Shown here piece by piece: positions 35,431-44,525 of a DNA stretch of 64,000 bases. How positions within the stretch are numbered: the stretch's first letter is position 1; each line of letters opens with the position of its first letter. A model generated the notes under the pieces. The model did no database searches. It saw nothing but the letters and a program-made list of their open reading frames with translations, and had not been told where the DNA came from. A program made the position numbers and the translations under genes. The stretch is from Candidatus Nanopelagicales bacterium (GTDB lineage Bacteria > Actinomycetota > Actinomycetes > S36-B12 > CAIYMF01), in the NCBI GenBank assembly GCA_017848795.1, contig JAFIHG010000011.1, positions 1-64,000 of the forward strand. The letters are read 5' to 3'.

Positions 35431-36122
35431 ACCAATTGCGCTCTGCCGGAACGGTTCTGGTCACCGGCGGTGCGTCCGGGCTCGGCGCAGCGGTGGTCAC
35501 CGCGGTGCGCGAGGCGGGCGGTCGGCCGTACGTCCTCGACCGGGCCACCCCCGACATCGACGTCGAGCACGGGGTCGTCGACCTCGCCGACACCCGGGCG
35601 GCCGAGGACGCTGTCCGCGCCGCGGTGGAGGAGGTCGGCGGGCTCGATGCCGTCGTTGCCGCCGCGGGCACCGACCGGTGCGGCCGCCTCGCCGACGTTC
35701 CCGGTGCGGAGTGGGACCGTGTCGTGCTGGTGAACCTGCTGGGAACCGCCGCGGTCGTCCGGGCAGCGCTGCCGTCGCTCGAGGAGCGCGCCGGTCGGGT
35801 CGTCACCGTCGCGTCCACCCTGGGCTTGCGGGCGCTCAGCGATGCCACCGCATACTGCGCCTCGAAGTTCGGTGTCGTCGGCTTCACCCGCGCGCTCGCC
35901 GCCGAGACCCAAGGTCGTATCGGCGTGACGCTGCTGCTGCCCGGCGGCATGGCCACGCACTTCTTCGACGACCGCGCGCCCCAGTACAAGCCCGGTCCGG
36001 ACGCCAAGCTCAACCGCCCGGAAGACGTGGCGCGTACGGTGATGTTCGCCCTGAGACAGCCGGCGGGGTGCGAGGTGCGCGAGCTCGTGGTGACGCCGTC
36101 ACTCGAGGGCTCATGGCCCTGA
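35427..36122 (+). CDS. classical SDR family oxidoreductase
   Basis: A 231-residue NAD(P)-dependent dehydrogenase. TGGASGLG (13-20) binds the cofactor; Ser130, Tyr143 and Lys147 (YCASK) form the catalytic set. The substrate could be a sugar nucleotide or the glycan carrier; it is not an HldD-type extended SDR. It overlaps HldE by ATGA and the next glycosyltransferase by 10 bp. Confidence 0.9.
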   Translation: MNQLRSAGTVLVTGGASGLGAAVVTAVREAGGRPYVLDRATPDIDVEHGVVDLADTRAAEDAVRAAVEEVGGLDAVVAAAGTDRCGRLADVPGAEWDRVVLVNLLGTAAVVRAALPSLEERAGRVVTVASTLGLRALSDATAYCASKFGVVGFTRALAAETQGRIGVTLLLPGGMATHFFDDRAPQYKPGPDAKLNRPEDVARTVMFALRQPAGCEVRELVVTPSLEGSWP

Positions 36123-37062
36123 CAGCAGTCGTGCTGCGCTCGCTCGGCCTCGGCGACCTGCTCACCGGCGTACCCGCGCTGCGAGCCGTACGGCGCGCGC
36201 TGCCCGATCACCGGCTCGTGCTCGGCGCGCCGGCGTACCTGCTGCCGCTGGTCCGGCTCACCGGAATCCTCGCCTCGGACGGCGACCTGGTGGGGATCCG
36301 GGACCTTGTGCGCATCTCCCGGCCCGACGTCGCCGTCAACCTGCACGGGCGCGGTCCGCGAAGCGACCGGCTGCTGCTGCGGGGCGCACCGCGTCGGCTC
36401 GTGGCATTCCGGTGCCCGAGGCCGGCGTGGACGGTCCGGACTGGAGGGCCGAGGAGCACGAAGTCGCGCGCTGGTGCCGCCTCGTCGGCCAGACCCTTGG
36501 AGGAGGGCCGGACCCCGATGAGCTCGACCTCGCCCCGCCGCCCGCGGCGGCGCTGCCGAGCGGGGTCACGGTGCTGCACCCGGGCGCGGCGGCAGCTGCC
36601 CGCCGCTGGCCGGCCGAGCGTTTCGCGCACGTCGCCGCTGCGCTGGAACGGCGCGGGCACGACGTCGTCGTCACCGGCGGTCGCCAGGAGGTCGAGCTGG
36701 CCGCACGCGTGGTCTCCCTCGCGCGCCTGTCTTCGAGGGCGCTGCTCGCCGGCCGTACCGACCTGGCAGCGCTGGCGTTCCTGGTGGCCCGGGCCGAGCT
36801 CGTGGTGTCGGGTGACACCGGCGTCGCGCACCTGGCGAGCGCCTACCGGCGGCCGTCCGTGGTGCTGTGCGGGCCCGTACCACCGCGGTTGTGGGGCCCG
36901 CCGCAACGGGCGCGGCACGTCGCCCTGTGGCACGGCGGGTCGGGAGACCCGCACGCAGCGGTGCCGGACCCGGCGCTGCTGGAGATCACCGCCGAGGAGG
37001 TCATCGCCGCCGTGGAACGAGTTCTGTCATCGACACACCTGCAGCGGGAGGCGGTGCCATGA
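36113..37062 (+). pseudogene. second GT9 heptosyltransferase-like gene, split by a frameshift
   Basis: The two halves of one GT9 protein lie in different frames. From the ATG at 36113 the first frame gives MALTAVVLRSLGLGDLLTG through RRLVAF, ending near 36410. The continuing homologous sequence ([49 protein letters not shown]) is in the frame that reads CCC GAG at 36415. One base appears missing at about 36411-36415. No slippery heptamer is seen. Either the gene is inactivated or the base is an assembly error. Gene spacing is undisturbed: it overlaps the SDR by 10 bp and the next gene by ATGA, suggesting a recent change. Confidence 0.82.
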
Positions 37063-38027
37063 ACCGGGACGTGGACTTCGCGGACCGACGCGTCGTCGTG
37101 ACGGGTGGAGCGGGATTCCTCGGCTCGCACCTGTGCGAGGAACTGCTGCGACGGGGAGCGCGGGTGGTGTGCCTGGACAACTTCCTCACCGGCAGTCCGG
37201 TGAACGTCGCGCACCTGCTGCCGAACCCGCGGTTCCGGTTGGTGCGTTGCGACGTGAGCGACTACGTGCACGTGCCTGGCGCGGTGGACCTGGTGCTGCA
37301 CTTCGCCTCGCCGGCATCACCGATCGACTACCTGCGCGTACCGATCGCCACGCTGAAGGTGGGCAGCCTCGGCACACTTCACACGCTCGGGCTGGCCGCG
37401 GAGAAGGGCGCTCGGTTCGTGCTCGCCTCCACGTCGGAGGTCTACGGCGACCCGTTGCAGCACCCGCAGCGGGAGGACTACTGGGGCAACGTGAATCCGG
37501 TCGGTCCGCGCGGCGTCTACGACGAGGCGAAACGCTTCGCCGAGGCACTCACCACGGCGTACCGGACCAGCCGCGGCGTCGACACCGGAATCGTGCGGAT
37601 CTTCAACACGTACGGGCCGCGCATGCGCCCGGACGACGGCCGGGCGATACCGACGTTCATCGGACAGGCGCTCACCGGAGCGCCCGTGACGGTGGCGGGC
37701 GAAGGGCGGCAGACCAGGTCGATCTGCTACGTCGACGACACCGTGTCGGGGATCCTCGCGCTCGCCGGGTCGGACTTCGCCGGTCCGGTGAACATCGGGC
37801 AGGGCGACGAGATCTCGATCCTCGACCTGGCCCGCAAGGTCATCGCACTGTGCGACTCCCGCTCCCGGATCACGCACGTACCGCTGCCGCAGGACGACCC
37901 GTGCGTGCGCCGCCCCGACACCACCCTCGCGTACCGGGAACTGGGCTGGTCGGCGCGGATCGACAACGACGACGGACTGCGCCGTACGATCGCGTGGTTC
38001 CGCACCGCGCTCGACCTCGCCTCCTGA
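37059..38027 (+). CDS. NAD-dependent epimerase/dehydratase, UDP-glucuronate decarboxylase-like
   Basis: A 322-residue extended SDR. GGAGFLG (16-22) binds NAD. Family-specific segments are [29 protein letters not shown] (124-132) and [19 protein letters not shown] with Tyr154 and Lys158. These match UDP-xylose synthase rather than HldD. It would supply UDP-xylose, or modify another sugar nucleotide, for the cluster's glycosyltransferases. Last gene of the chain; a family-A palindrome follows 6 bp after its stop. Confidence 0.9.
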   Translation: MNRDVDFADRRVVVTGGAGFLGSHLCEELLRRGARVVCLDNFLTGSPVNVAHLLPNPRFRLVRCDVSDYVHVPGAVDLVLHFASPASPIDYLRVPIATLKVGSLGTLHTLGLAAEKGARFVLASTSEVYGDPLQHPQREDYWGNVNPVGPRGVYDEAKRFAEALTTAYRTSRGVDTGIVRIFNTYGPRMRPDDGRAIPTFIGQALTGAPVTVAGEGRQTRSICYVDDTVSGILALAGSDFAGPVNIGQGDEISILDLARKVIALCDSRSRITHVPLPQDDPCVRRPDTTLAYRELGWSARIDNDDGLRRTIAWFRTALDLAS

Positions 38028-38033
38028 CCGCGT

Positions 38034-38088
38034 GTCCCTGCTCGAATCGTCGCTAACTGCTGGAGTTGACGACGTTTCGAGCAGGGAC
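38034..38088. repeat. palindrome, family A, imperfect copy
   Basis: Begins GTCCCTGCTCGAATCGTCG and ends with the complementary ACGTTTCGAGCAGGGAC. Same family as 4213-4267, but the left arm has several changes. It lies between the end of the glycan cluster and the stop of the converging PncC gene, so it probably terminates one or both. Confidence 0.8.
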
Positions 38089-38093
38089 GCGGG

Positions 38094-38588
38094 TCAGGAG
38101 GGGGTGCGCTCGAGGCGGTCGAGCAGTTGCTGGAGAGCGGTACGAACCGTCGCCGCGACGATCTGTTCGCTGTCACCGGAGAACCGGTGCTCGGTCGCGA
38201 CGGTATCTCCGAGCCCGGCGACGCTCGTCCAGACGGTCCCGGCCGGCTGGTCCTCCTCCGGACCGGGCCCGCCGACACCCGAGACCGCGACGGCCAGGTC
38301 GACCCCGAGCAGCCGTCGCACGCCCTCCGCCATCTCGGTGACACACGCGCTGGACACGACCGGGCCGGGCCGTACGCCGAGCGCCTGTTGCTTGACCGCC
38401 GGGGAGTAGGCGATGACCGCGCCGCCGTACCACTCGCTCGCCTCGGGCGCGGCGGCGAGGGTCGCCGAGATCGTTCCGCCGGTCAACGACTCGGCAGCGC
38501 CGACGGTCGTGCCGCGGCGCTGGGCCGCGTGACCGACCCGCTCGGCGAGCGCCGAGAGTTCCTCCGACCCGGCTGCGGGCCCGTTCAC
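38094..38588 (-). CDS. pncC: CinA-family nicotinamide-nucleotide amidohydrolase
   Basis: A 164-residue stand-alone CinA C-terminal domain. Recognisable segments are TVGAAESLTGGTISATLAA, GGAVIAYSPAVKQQALGV and AVAVSGVGGPGPEEDQPAGT. The family deamidates NMN to nicotinate mononucleotide for NAD recycling. Start is a GTG at 38588 with GGAGG at proper distance; the in-frame region beyond it to 38729 overlaps the divergent dehydrogenase gene and is rejected. Confidence 0.92.
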   Translation of the reverse strand: MNGPAAGSEELSALAERVGHAAQRRGTTVGAAESLTGGTISATLAAAPEASEWYGGAVIAYSPAVKQQALGVRPGPVVSSACVTEMAEGVRRLLGVDLAVAVSGVGGPGPEEDQPAGTVWTSVAGLGDTVATEHRFSGDSEQIVAATVRTALQQLLDRLERTPS

Positions 38589-38662
38589 GATTCCTCCAGC
38601 ACGTGTGCGGTCATCGCCCCATCGTGCCCGTTGATCGACCTGCGGGCACGGCGAGCCGTACC

Positions 38663-38668
38663 TACTCT
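38663..38668 (+). promoter_or_regulatory. -10 box, leaderless D-lactate dehydrogenase gene
   Basis: TACTCT ends 6 nt before the ATG at 38675, with no Shine-Dalgarno sequence. Same arrangement as the ureohydrolase gene. Confidence 0.45.
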
Positions 38669-38674
38669 CGATGA

Positions 38675-41600
38675 ATGAGCGCTCCCGCACATGCGGAGCA
38701 CACGCTCCGCACCTCGTCGGTCGGATCAAGCGCCGACAACCACGCGTCCACGGCGGCTCTGCTGGACCGTGGCCGGTTGGCGCGCGACTTGGAAGCGGCG
38801 GTCCGAGGTGAGGTGCGATTCGACGAGCCGAGCCGCCGACTGTATGCGAACGACGCGTCGATCTACCGGACCGTCCCTGTCGGCGTGGTCATTCCTCGCG
38901 ACGACAGCGATGTGGTGGCGGCGCTCACGGTGTGCCGTCGCCACCATGCGCCGGTGTTCGCGCGAGGCGGTGGTACTGGTCTGGCCGGACAGACCGACAA
39001 CGCGGCCGTGGTGTTCGACTTCTCCAAGTACATGAACGAGATCGTGGAGCTGGACCCGGTCGCGCGTACGGCACGCGTGCAGCCGGGCGTGATCTGCGAT
39101 CAGCTCCGGTTCGCTGCCATGGAGCACGGATTGAACTTCGCGCCGGACCCGGCGACCCACGATCACAACACTCTCGGCGGGATGATCGGCAACAACTCGT
39201 GCGGGACGCACTCGGTGTACGGCGGTAAGACCGTCGACAACGTGCTCGAGCTCGACGTGCTGCTGTATGACGGCACTCGGATGACAGTCGGGATCGACGA
39301 AGAATCCCGGCTGCCGGAGCTCGCAGCGAGGCCGGGCCGTCCTGGGGAGATCTACGGACAGCTGCGGGCGCTGCGTGACCACTACGCCGAGTTGATCCGC
39401 GCCCGCTATCCCGACATCCCTCGACGGGTGTCCGGCTACAACCTCGATGACCTCCTGCCGGAGAAGGGATTCAATCTCGCTCGCGCTCTGGTGGGGTCGG
39501 AGAGCACGTGCGTACTGGTGCTTTCGGCGCTGATGCGACTGGTGCCTTGGCCGCCGAAGCGCTCGCTCGTGGTGCTCGGCTATCCAGATTCGCCGAGCGC
39601 CGCCGAGGACGTGACAACGATCCTCGACAGCGGCCCGATCGGGCTCGAGTTCTTCGAGTACGGCGTCATCGACAACCTGCGCAAGAAGGGGTTCATCTCG
39701 GCCGGCATGGACGAGCTGCCCTCGGGGCACAGTTTCGTGCTGGTCGAGTACGGCGGCGACACCCAGGACGAGGTGGATGCGCGCGGTCGGGCATTGGCCG
39801 ACGCGCTCGGGCGGCAGCCGCATCCACCGGTCATGAAGACGGTGACCGACCCGCAGCACGAGACCGACATCTGGGAGATCCGCAAAGAGGCGATCGGTTC
39901 GACTCGGATACCGCAAGAGCACGGCGGCTACGCGGGTTGGGAGGATGCCGCGGTCCACCCGTCCAAGTTGCCCGAGTACCTGCGCGACTATCGGGCACTG
40001 GTCGAGCGCTACCACTACCACACTGTGCTGTTCGGCCATTTCGGGCAGGGCTGTATTCACAACCGGCTCGATCTCGACATCAAGTCGACGGAGGGCATCG
40101 AGACGTTCCGCCGGTTCCTGTCCGATGCGGCCGACCTCGTCCTGTCGTACGGCGGTTCGCTCTCCGGGGAGCACGGCGACGGCCAGCTCCGGGCGTGGGG
40201 CCTGCCGCAGATGTTCGGTCCCGAGCTGGTGCGTGCGTTCGAGCAGTTCAAGGAGATCTTTGACCCGGACTGGGCGATGAATCCTGGCAAGATCGTCCGC
40301 CCGAACTCGCCGATCGACAACCTGCGCCTCGGGGCCGGGTACAGCCCGCCAGCGCTCGAGACGCACTTCAGTTTTCACGAGGACGGCTACAGTTTCGCGG
40401 ACGCAGCGGACCGGTGCTTCGGCGTGGGCAACTGTCGGCACCTGGACGGTGGGACGATGTGCCCGAGTTTCATGGTCACCCGTGAGGAGCGGAACTCGAC
40501 TCGAGGGCGATCCCGGCTCCTCTTTGAGATGATGCAACAGGCCGGAGAGCGTCGGAATCCCTGGCGCGACGAGGGTGTGAAGGAAGCGCTCGACCTCTGC
40601 CTGTCGTGCAAGGGCTGCAAGGGTGACTGCCCGGTGCGGGTGGACATGGCGACGTACAAGGCGGAGTTCTTCTCCCACTACTATAAGGGGCGACTGCGCC
40701 CCCGCCAGGCGTACGCACTCGGCCTGATACAACGTTGGGCGCGTATCGCGTCCCTCGCGCCACGGATCGTAAACGCGGTCACCAGCTCCGCGTTGACCGC
40801 CCCGGCTCTCAAGTGGATCGCAGGAGTCGCGCCGCAGCGGGAGCTGCCTGCTTTCGCCGAGCAGACCTTCCAGAGTTGGATCAAACAGCACCCGGCCACT
40901 CCCAGCAGCGGCGAACGGGTGCTGTTGTGGGCTGACACGTGGAGCAACCACTTCCAGCCGCAGGTCGCGATCGCTGCGCTCCAGGTCCTGCAGGATGCCG
41001 GGTTCGATGTGCTGGTGCCCCAGCACCACCTGTGCTGCGGCCGGCCCCTCTACGACTACGGCATGCTCGAGACAGCCCGCCGATACCTCGCGTCGATGCT
41101 CGAGGAGTTGCGACCGCTCATCAGGGAAGGCGTCACCGTCGTCGGGCTCGAGCCTTCCTGCATCTCGGTCATCCGCGACGAGCTGGTCAACCTGATGCCG
41201 CACGACGAGGACGCCCGCAGGCTGGCGGCGCAGACGCTCACATTGGCGGAGGTGCTGCGCCAGCGTGCGCCCGACTGGGAACCGCCGCAGGTGGCGCAAC
41301 CGGCGATCGTGCAGGTTCACTGCCATCAATCGGCCGTGCTCGGCTTCGAGGACGACAAGGAACTCATGGCGCGCATGGGCCTTGATGCCACCATCCCGGA
41401 CAGCGGTTGCTGCGGCATGGCCGGCACGTTCGGTTATGAGAAGGGCGAGCGGTACGACGTCTCGGTGGCCTGCGGTGAGCGCGTCATCCTTCCGGCAGTT
41501 CGTGAGGTGCGCAAGGACGCGGTCGTCATCGCCGACGGCTTCAGTTGTCGGCAGCAGCTCGCCGGCGGCACGGACCGTACCCCCGTGCACCTCGCAGAGG

Positions 41601-41785
41601 TGATCGCCGCCGCCAGCCGGCCGCGAGACACGCGCCGCACGAGCGCCTATCCCGAGCGGAGCATCCGTCCGGATGGTGACGGTCACCGTCCGCGCCGTTT
41701 CGGACGAGGAACCGCCATCGCGGTCGCAACGAGTTTCGGCGTCGCTGCTGCGGCGACGTTCCTGCGTCGAACCATGGCGCACTGA
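38675..41785 (+). CDS. FAD-linked D-lactate dehydrogenase/oxidase with Fe-S and CCG domains, C-terminal membrane tail
   Basis: A 1036-residue respiratory-type dehydrogenase. The N-terminal FAD domain carries FARGGGTGLAGQ and the covalent-type region GMIGNNSCGTHSVYGGKT; a D-lactate/glycolate cap domain follows (HFGQGCIHNRLDLD). An Fe-S module has CFGVGNC...MCPSFM and CLSCKGCKGDCPV (about 645). Two CCG motifs follow (HHLCCGRPLYDYG; DSGCCGMAGTFGYE). The last 25 residues are an added hydrophobic helix (AIAVATSFGVAAAATFL), likely a membrane anchor. It would oxidise D-lactate or a similar 2-hydroxy acid and pass electrons to quinone. It heads the operon with the acetate transporter and pyruvate oxidase. 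Confidence 0.9.
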   Translation: MSAPAHAEHTLRTSSVGSSADNHASTAALLDRGRLARDLEAAVRGEVRFDEPSRRLYANDASIYRTVPVGVVIPRDDSDVVAALTVCRRHHAPVFARGGGTGLAGQTDNAAVVFDFSKYMNEIVELDPVARTARVQPGVICDQLRFAAMEHGLNFAPDPATHDHNTLGGMIGNNSCGTHSVYGGKTVDNVLELDVLLYDGTRMTVGIDEESRLPELAARPGRPGEIYGQLRALRDHYAELIRARYPDIPRRVSGYNLDDLLPEKGFNLARALVGSESTCVLVLSALMRLVPWPPKRSLVVLGYPDSPSAAEDVTTILDSGPIGLEFFEYGVIDNLRKKGFISAGMDELPSGHSFVLVEYGGDTQDEVDARGRALADALGRQPHPPVMKTVTDPQHETDIWEIRKEAIGSTRIPQEHGGYAGWEDAAVHPSKLPEYLRDYRALVERYHYHTVLFGHFGQGCIHNRLDLDIKSTEGIETFRRFLSDAADLVLSYGGSLSGEHGDGQLRAWGLPQMFGPELVRAFEQFKEIFDPDWAMNPGKIVRPNSPIDNLRLGAGYSPPALETHFSFHEDGYSFADAADRCFGVGNCRHLDGGTMCPSFMVTREERNSTRGRSRLLFEMMQQAGERRNPWRDEGVKEALDLCLSCKGCKGDCPVRVDMATYKAEFFSHYYKGRLRPRQAYALGLIQRWARIASLAPRIVNAVTSSALTAPALKWIAGVAPQRELPAFAEQTFQSWIKQHPATPSSGERVLLWADTWSNHFQPQVAIAALQVLQDAGFDVLVPQHHLCCGRPLYDYGMLETARRYLASMLEELRPLIREGVTVVGLEPSCISVIRDELVNLMPHDEDARRLAAQTLTLAEVLRQRAPDWEPPQVAQPAIVQVHCHQSAVLGFEDDKELMARMGLDATIPDSGCCGMAGTFGYEKGERYDVSVACGERVILPAVREVRKDAVVIADGFSCRQQLAGGTDRTPVHLAEVIAAASRPRDTRRTSAYPERSIRPDGDGHRPRRFGRGTAIAVATSFGVAAAATFLRRTMAH

Positions 41786-41825
41786 GACGCGGGCTAGCGG
41801 TCCGCTTGATGAGGAAGTGACGTCA

Positions 41826-42557
41826 ATGGCCCAGATCACAGACAGCCGTCACGGGATCAGACGGGATCCCGCAGTGCGCCACTGGACGACCGGCGGTCCG
41901 GTCGACAGCGCGGTCCTCGCCGAGGATGAGATCACCGTCGTACAGGAGCGGCAGGAAGCGTCGATGGCCGAACCCGCGGGCATGGCGCTGTTCGGGTTCG
42001 CCGTCGGCACGCTCATCGTCGCCTGGCCGATCGCCGGATTCGTACCGTTAACCGCGCTCACCGCGACTGTGCCGCCGGTGCTCGTATTCGCCGGTATCGC
42101 GCAGTTCATCGGCGGCCTCATTGCGTTCCGCAGAGGGAACGCGTTCGCCGGGACAGCGTTCTGCGCGTATGGGGCGAACAACGTCGTCGTCGCACTGATC
42201 TTCCTGATGATGGCCGGCGGAGTGATCTCGACGCTCCCGGGAACCGTCGGAACGCAGATGCTGGCGCTCGAGCTCTACTGCTTCGCTTACATCTCGCTGG
42301 TGCTGGGCATCATGGCGACCCGACTCAACATCGCGTTCATCGCGATCTTGTTCAGTCTCGTACCCGGCTTCACCCTGGCCGGCATGGCGAACTGGTACGG
42401 CGCGTCCATCCCCGCTATCTGGGGGCACATCGGCGGCTACTGCCTGATCGCCGCCGCCGCCTTCGCGGGCTACACCGCGACGGCGATGGTGCTCAACAGC
42501 ACCTGGAAGCGGCCAGTGCTGCCGCTGATCGGCGTGGGCAATGTGGCTCACGTGTGA
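41826..42557 (+). CDS. acetate/succinate uptake transporter, GPR1/FUN34/SatP family
   Basis: A 243-residue six-TM protein. The family N-terminal motif NPAPLGLxGF appears as AEPAGMALFGFAVGTL, and FAGIAQFIGGLIAFRRGNAF and FCAYGANNVVVALIF follow. Homologues carry acetate or other small monocarboxylates. A 45-residue soluble N-terminus is longer than in E. coli SatP. Its place between lactate dehydrogenase and pyruvate oxidase supports acetate as substrate. ATG at 41826 with GAGGAAG upstream. Confidence 0.9.
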   Translation: MAQITDSRHGIRRDPAVRHWTTGGPVDSAVLAEDEITVVQERQEASMAEPAGMALFGFAVGTLIVAWPIAGFVPLTALTATVPPVLVFAGIAQFIGGLIAFRRGNAFAGTAFCAYGANNVVVALIFLMMAGGVISTLPGTVGTQMLALELYCFAYISLVLGIMATRLNIAFIAILFSLVPGFTLAGMANWYGASIPAIWGHIGGYCLIAAAAFAGYTATAMVLNSTWKRPVLPLIGVGNVAHV

Positions 42558-42584
42558 ACGCCCGCCAACCTCGGAGGAACCGGC

Positions 42585-44435
42585 ATGAGCGACACCACAA
42601 CGGCATCCGACGTCCTCGTCGACCGATTGATCGAATGGGGCGTCGACACGGTATTCGGCCTGCCCGGCGACGGTATCAACGGGCTGATGGACGCGCTGTG
42701 CAAGAAGCGGGACAAGCTCCGATACATCCACGTGCGGCACGAAGAGGTTGCTGCCATGGCGGCGGTCGGGTACGCGAAGTTCACCGGTCGCCTCGGAGTG
42801 TGCTTCTCGACCGCGTCTCCTGGCGCAGCGCACTTGCTGAACGGTCTGATCGACGCGCGAGTGGAGCAGGCGCCGATCCTGGCGATCTCCGGCATGACAT
42901 ACAGCGATCTGATCGGTACCAGCTACCTGCAGGACATCAACACCGACTACCTGTTCAACGACGTAGCGCTCTTCAACGAGCGGATCATGGGTCCGTCCAG
43001 CATCACGAACCTGGTCGACTATGCGTGCCGGACCGCGCTGACGCAACGCGGACCGGCGCACTTGGCGTTCCCGATCGACTACCAGGCAGCGCCGGCGGAC
43101 AGCGGGCCGCGATACCAGCGCAACGTACCGGGCCACACCTCGCCGGCGTACCGGCCGCCGGTCCGGGTCCCGACCCGGGACGACCTCGCGGACGCGGCCG
43201 CTGCGCTGAAGGGCAAGACCCGGGTTGCAATCCTCGCCGGGGCGGGAGCACGCGGGTGCGCGATCGAGCTCGAGGCGCTCGCCGACCGGCTCGGTGCGCC
43301 GGTCATCAAAGCGATGCTCGGCAAGGACTGCCTTCCGGACGATTCGCCGTTCAGCACCGGATCGATCGCCCTCGTGGGCACCCGACCCAGTGTCGAGGCG
43401 CTCGAGCAGTGCGACGCTCTGGTCATCGTGGGCAGCACCATGCCCTATATCGAGTACTACCCCTCGCCGGGCCAGGTCGTGTGCGTGCAGATCGACGACC
43501 GGCCGGAACGGATCGGTCTCCGCCATCCGGTCGACGTAGGTCTGTGCGGGGATGCGCGCGCGACCCTGCGCGAGCTGGTACCGATGCTGGAACCGGTGAC
43601 CGACCGGTCCTTCCTCGAGCAGGCACAGCGGGGCATGCGCGAGTGGTGGAGCCTCATGGAGGAACGCGGCACGCACGATGAACTGCCCATGAAGCCCCAG
43701 GTGCCTGCCTGGAGCCTGAACTCGGTGCTCGCGGACGACGCGATCGTCTGCGGGGACTCCGGCACCGTGACGACTTGGGTGGCGCGGCACGTCAAGATGC
43801 GCAAGGGGATGCAGTTCAGCTTCAGCGGCACCAACTGCTCGATGGCCGCCGGGTTGCCGTACGCGATCGGAGCGCAAGCGGCCTTCCCGGGCCGGCAGGT
43901 GGTTGTGTTCACCGGCGACGGCTCGCTGACGATGCAGCTCGGCGACTTCCTCACCTGCGTCCAGCACGACCTGCCCATCAAGATCGTCGTGGTTCGTAAC
44001 GACAGCCTGGGGCTGATCAAGTGGGAGCAGATGGTGTTCCTGGGCAACCCTGAGTACGGGGTGGACATGGCTGCGCTCGACTTCGTCAAGTTCGCGGAAG
44101 CTTGTGGCGCCATGGGGGTCCGCGTCGAGCACCAGCGCGACTGCGTCTCGGCGATGCGCGCCGCCTTCGCCCACGACGGTCCGGCGATCGTGGAAGCAGT
44201 CGTCGACCCGCACGAACCCCCGCTGCCTGCCAAGGTCAAGAAGACTCAGGTGACCAAGCTGTTGAAGGCGCTCCGCGATGGCACGCCGAACCGCAACCGG
44301 ATCGCGCTGCAGATGGTCAAGGACATGCTCGACGAGTCGTCCTTCGACGCCAGTCCGGGGCACGTCATACCCGAGCCCATCGCCAACATGGCTTCTCGCG
44401 CGGTCGAAGCAGCCCGACGACGGTCCTCGCATTAG
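42585..44435 (+). CDS. pyruvate oxidase / pyruvate:quinone dehydrogenase-like TPP enzyme
   Basis: A 616-residue enzyme with the TPP-activating Glu in HVRHEEVAAMAAVGYAKF, a central FAD-type domain (VAILAGAGARG, near 210-220) and the TPP motif GDGSLTMQLGDF. Unlike its 18-kb homologue it has VVVRNDSLGLIKWEQ after the TPP motif. It would decarboxylate pyruvate to acetate or acetyl phosphate, passing electrons to quinone or oxygen. Follows the acetate transporter by 27 bp, with GGAGG before the ATG. The order suggests lactate to pyruvate to acetate. Confidence 0.88.
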   Translation: MSDTTTASDVLVDRLIEWGVDTVFGLPGDGINGLMDALCKKRDKLRYIHVRHEEVAAMAAVGYAKFTGRLGVCFSTASPGAAHLLNGLIDARVEQAPILAISGMTYSDLIGTSYLQDINTDYLFNDVALFNERIMGPSSITNLVDYACRTALTQRGPAHLAFPIDYQAAPADSGPRYQRNVPGHTSPAYRPPVRVPTRDDLADAAAALKGKTRVAILAGAGARGCAIELEALADRLGAPVIKAMLGKDCLPDDSPFSTGSIALVGTRPSVEALEQCDALVIVGSTMPYIEYYPSPGQVVCVQIDDRPERIGLRHPVDVGLCGDARATLRELVPMLEPVTDRSFLEQAQRGMREWWSLMEERGTHDELPMKPQVPAWSLNSVLADDAIVCGDSGTVTTWVARHVKMRKGMQFSFSGTNCSMAAGLPYAIGAQAAFPGRQVVVFTGDGSLTMQLGDFLTCVQHDLPIKIVVVRNDSLGLIKWEQMVFLGNPEYGVDMAALDFVKFAEACGAMGVRVEHQRDCVSAMRAAFAHDGPAIVEAVVDPHEPPLPAKVKKTQVTKLLKALRDGTPNRNRIALQMVKDMLDESSFDASPGHVIPEPIANMASRAVEAARRRSSH

Positions 44436-44525
44436 AGATGGGACTGCCTCGGTAGGCGGCGCGTGGTCCGAACCTCCCTCGCCTGTCGAGTAAAGTCGAC
44501 ACGGCCGCGCGGAGCGCCGTGCGGG

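Noticed and set aside
36405-36420. Programmed ribosomal frameshift in the second GT9 gene
   Set aside because: No X-XXY-YYZ slippery heptamer, and no obvious downstream pseudoknot; a lost base is simpler.
38726-41839. A 1037-codon minus-strand ORF opposite the D-lactate dehydrogenase
   Set aside because: Antisense shadow of a long high-GC gene; no ribosome site, no recognisable domain.
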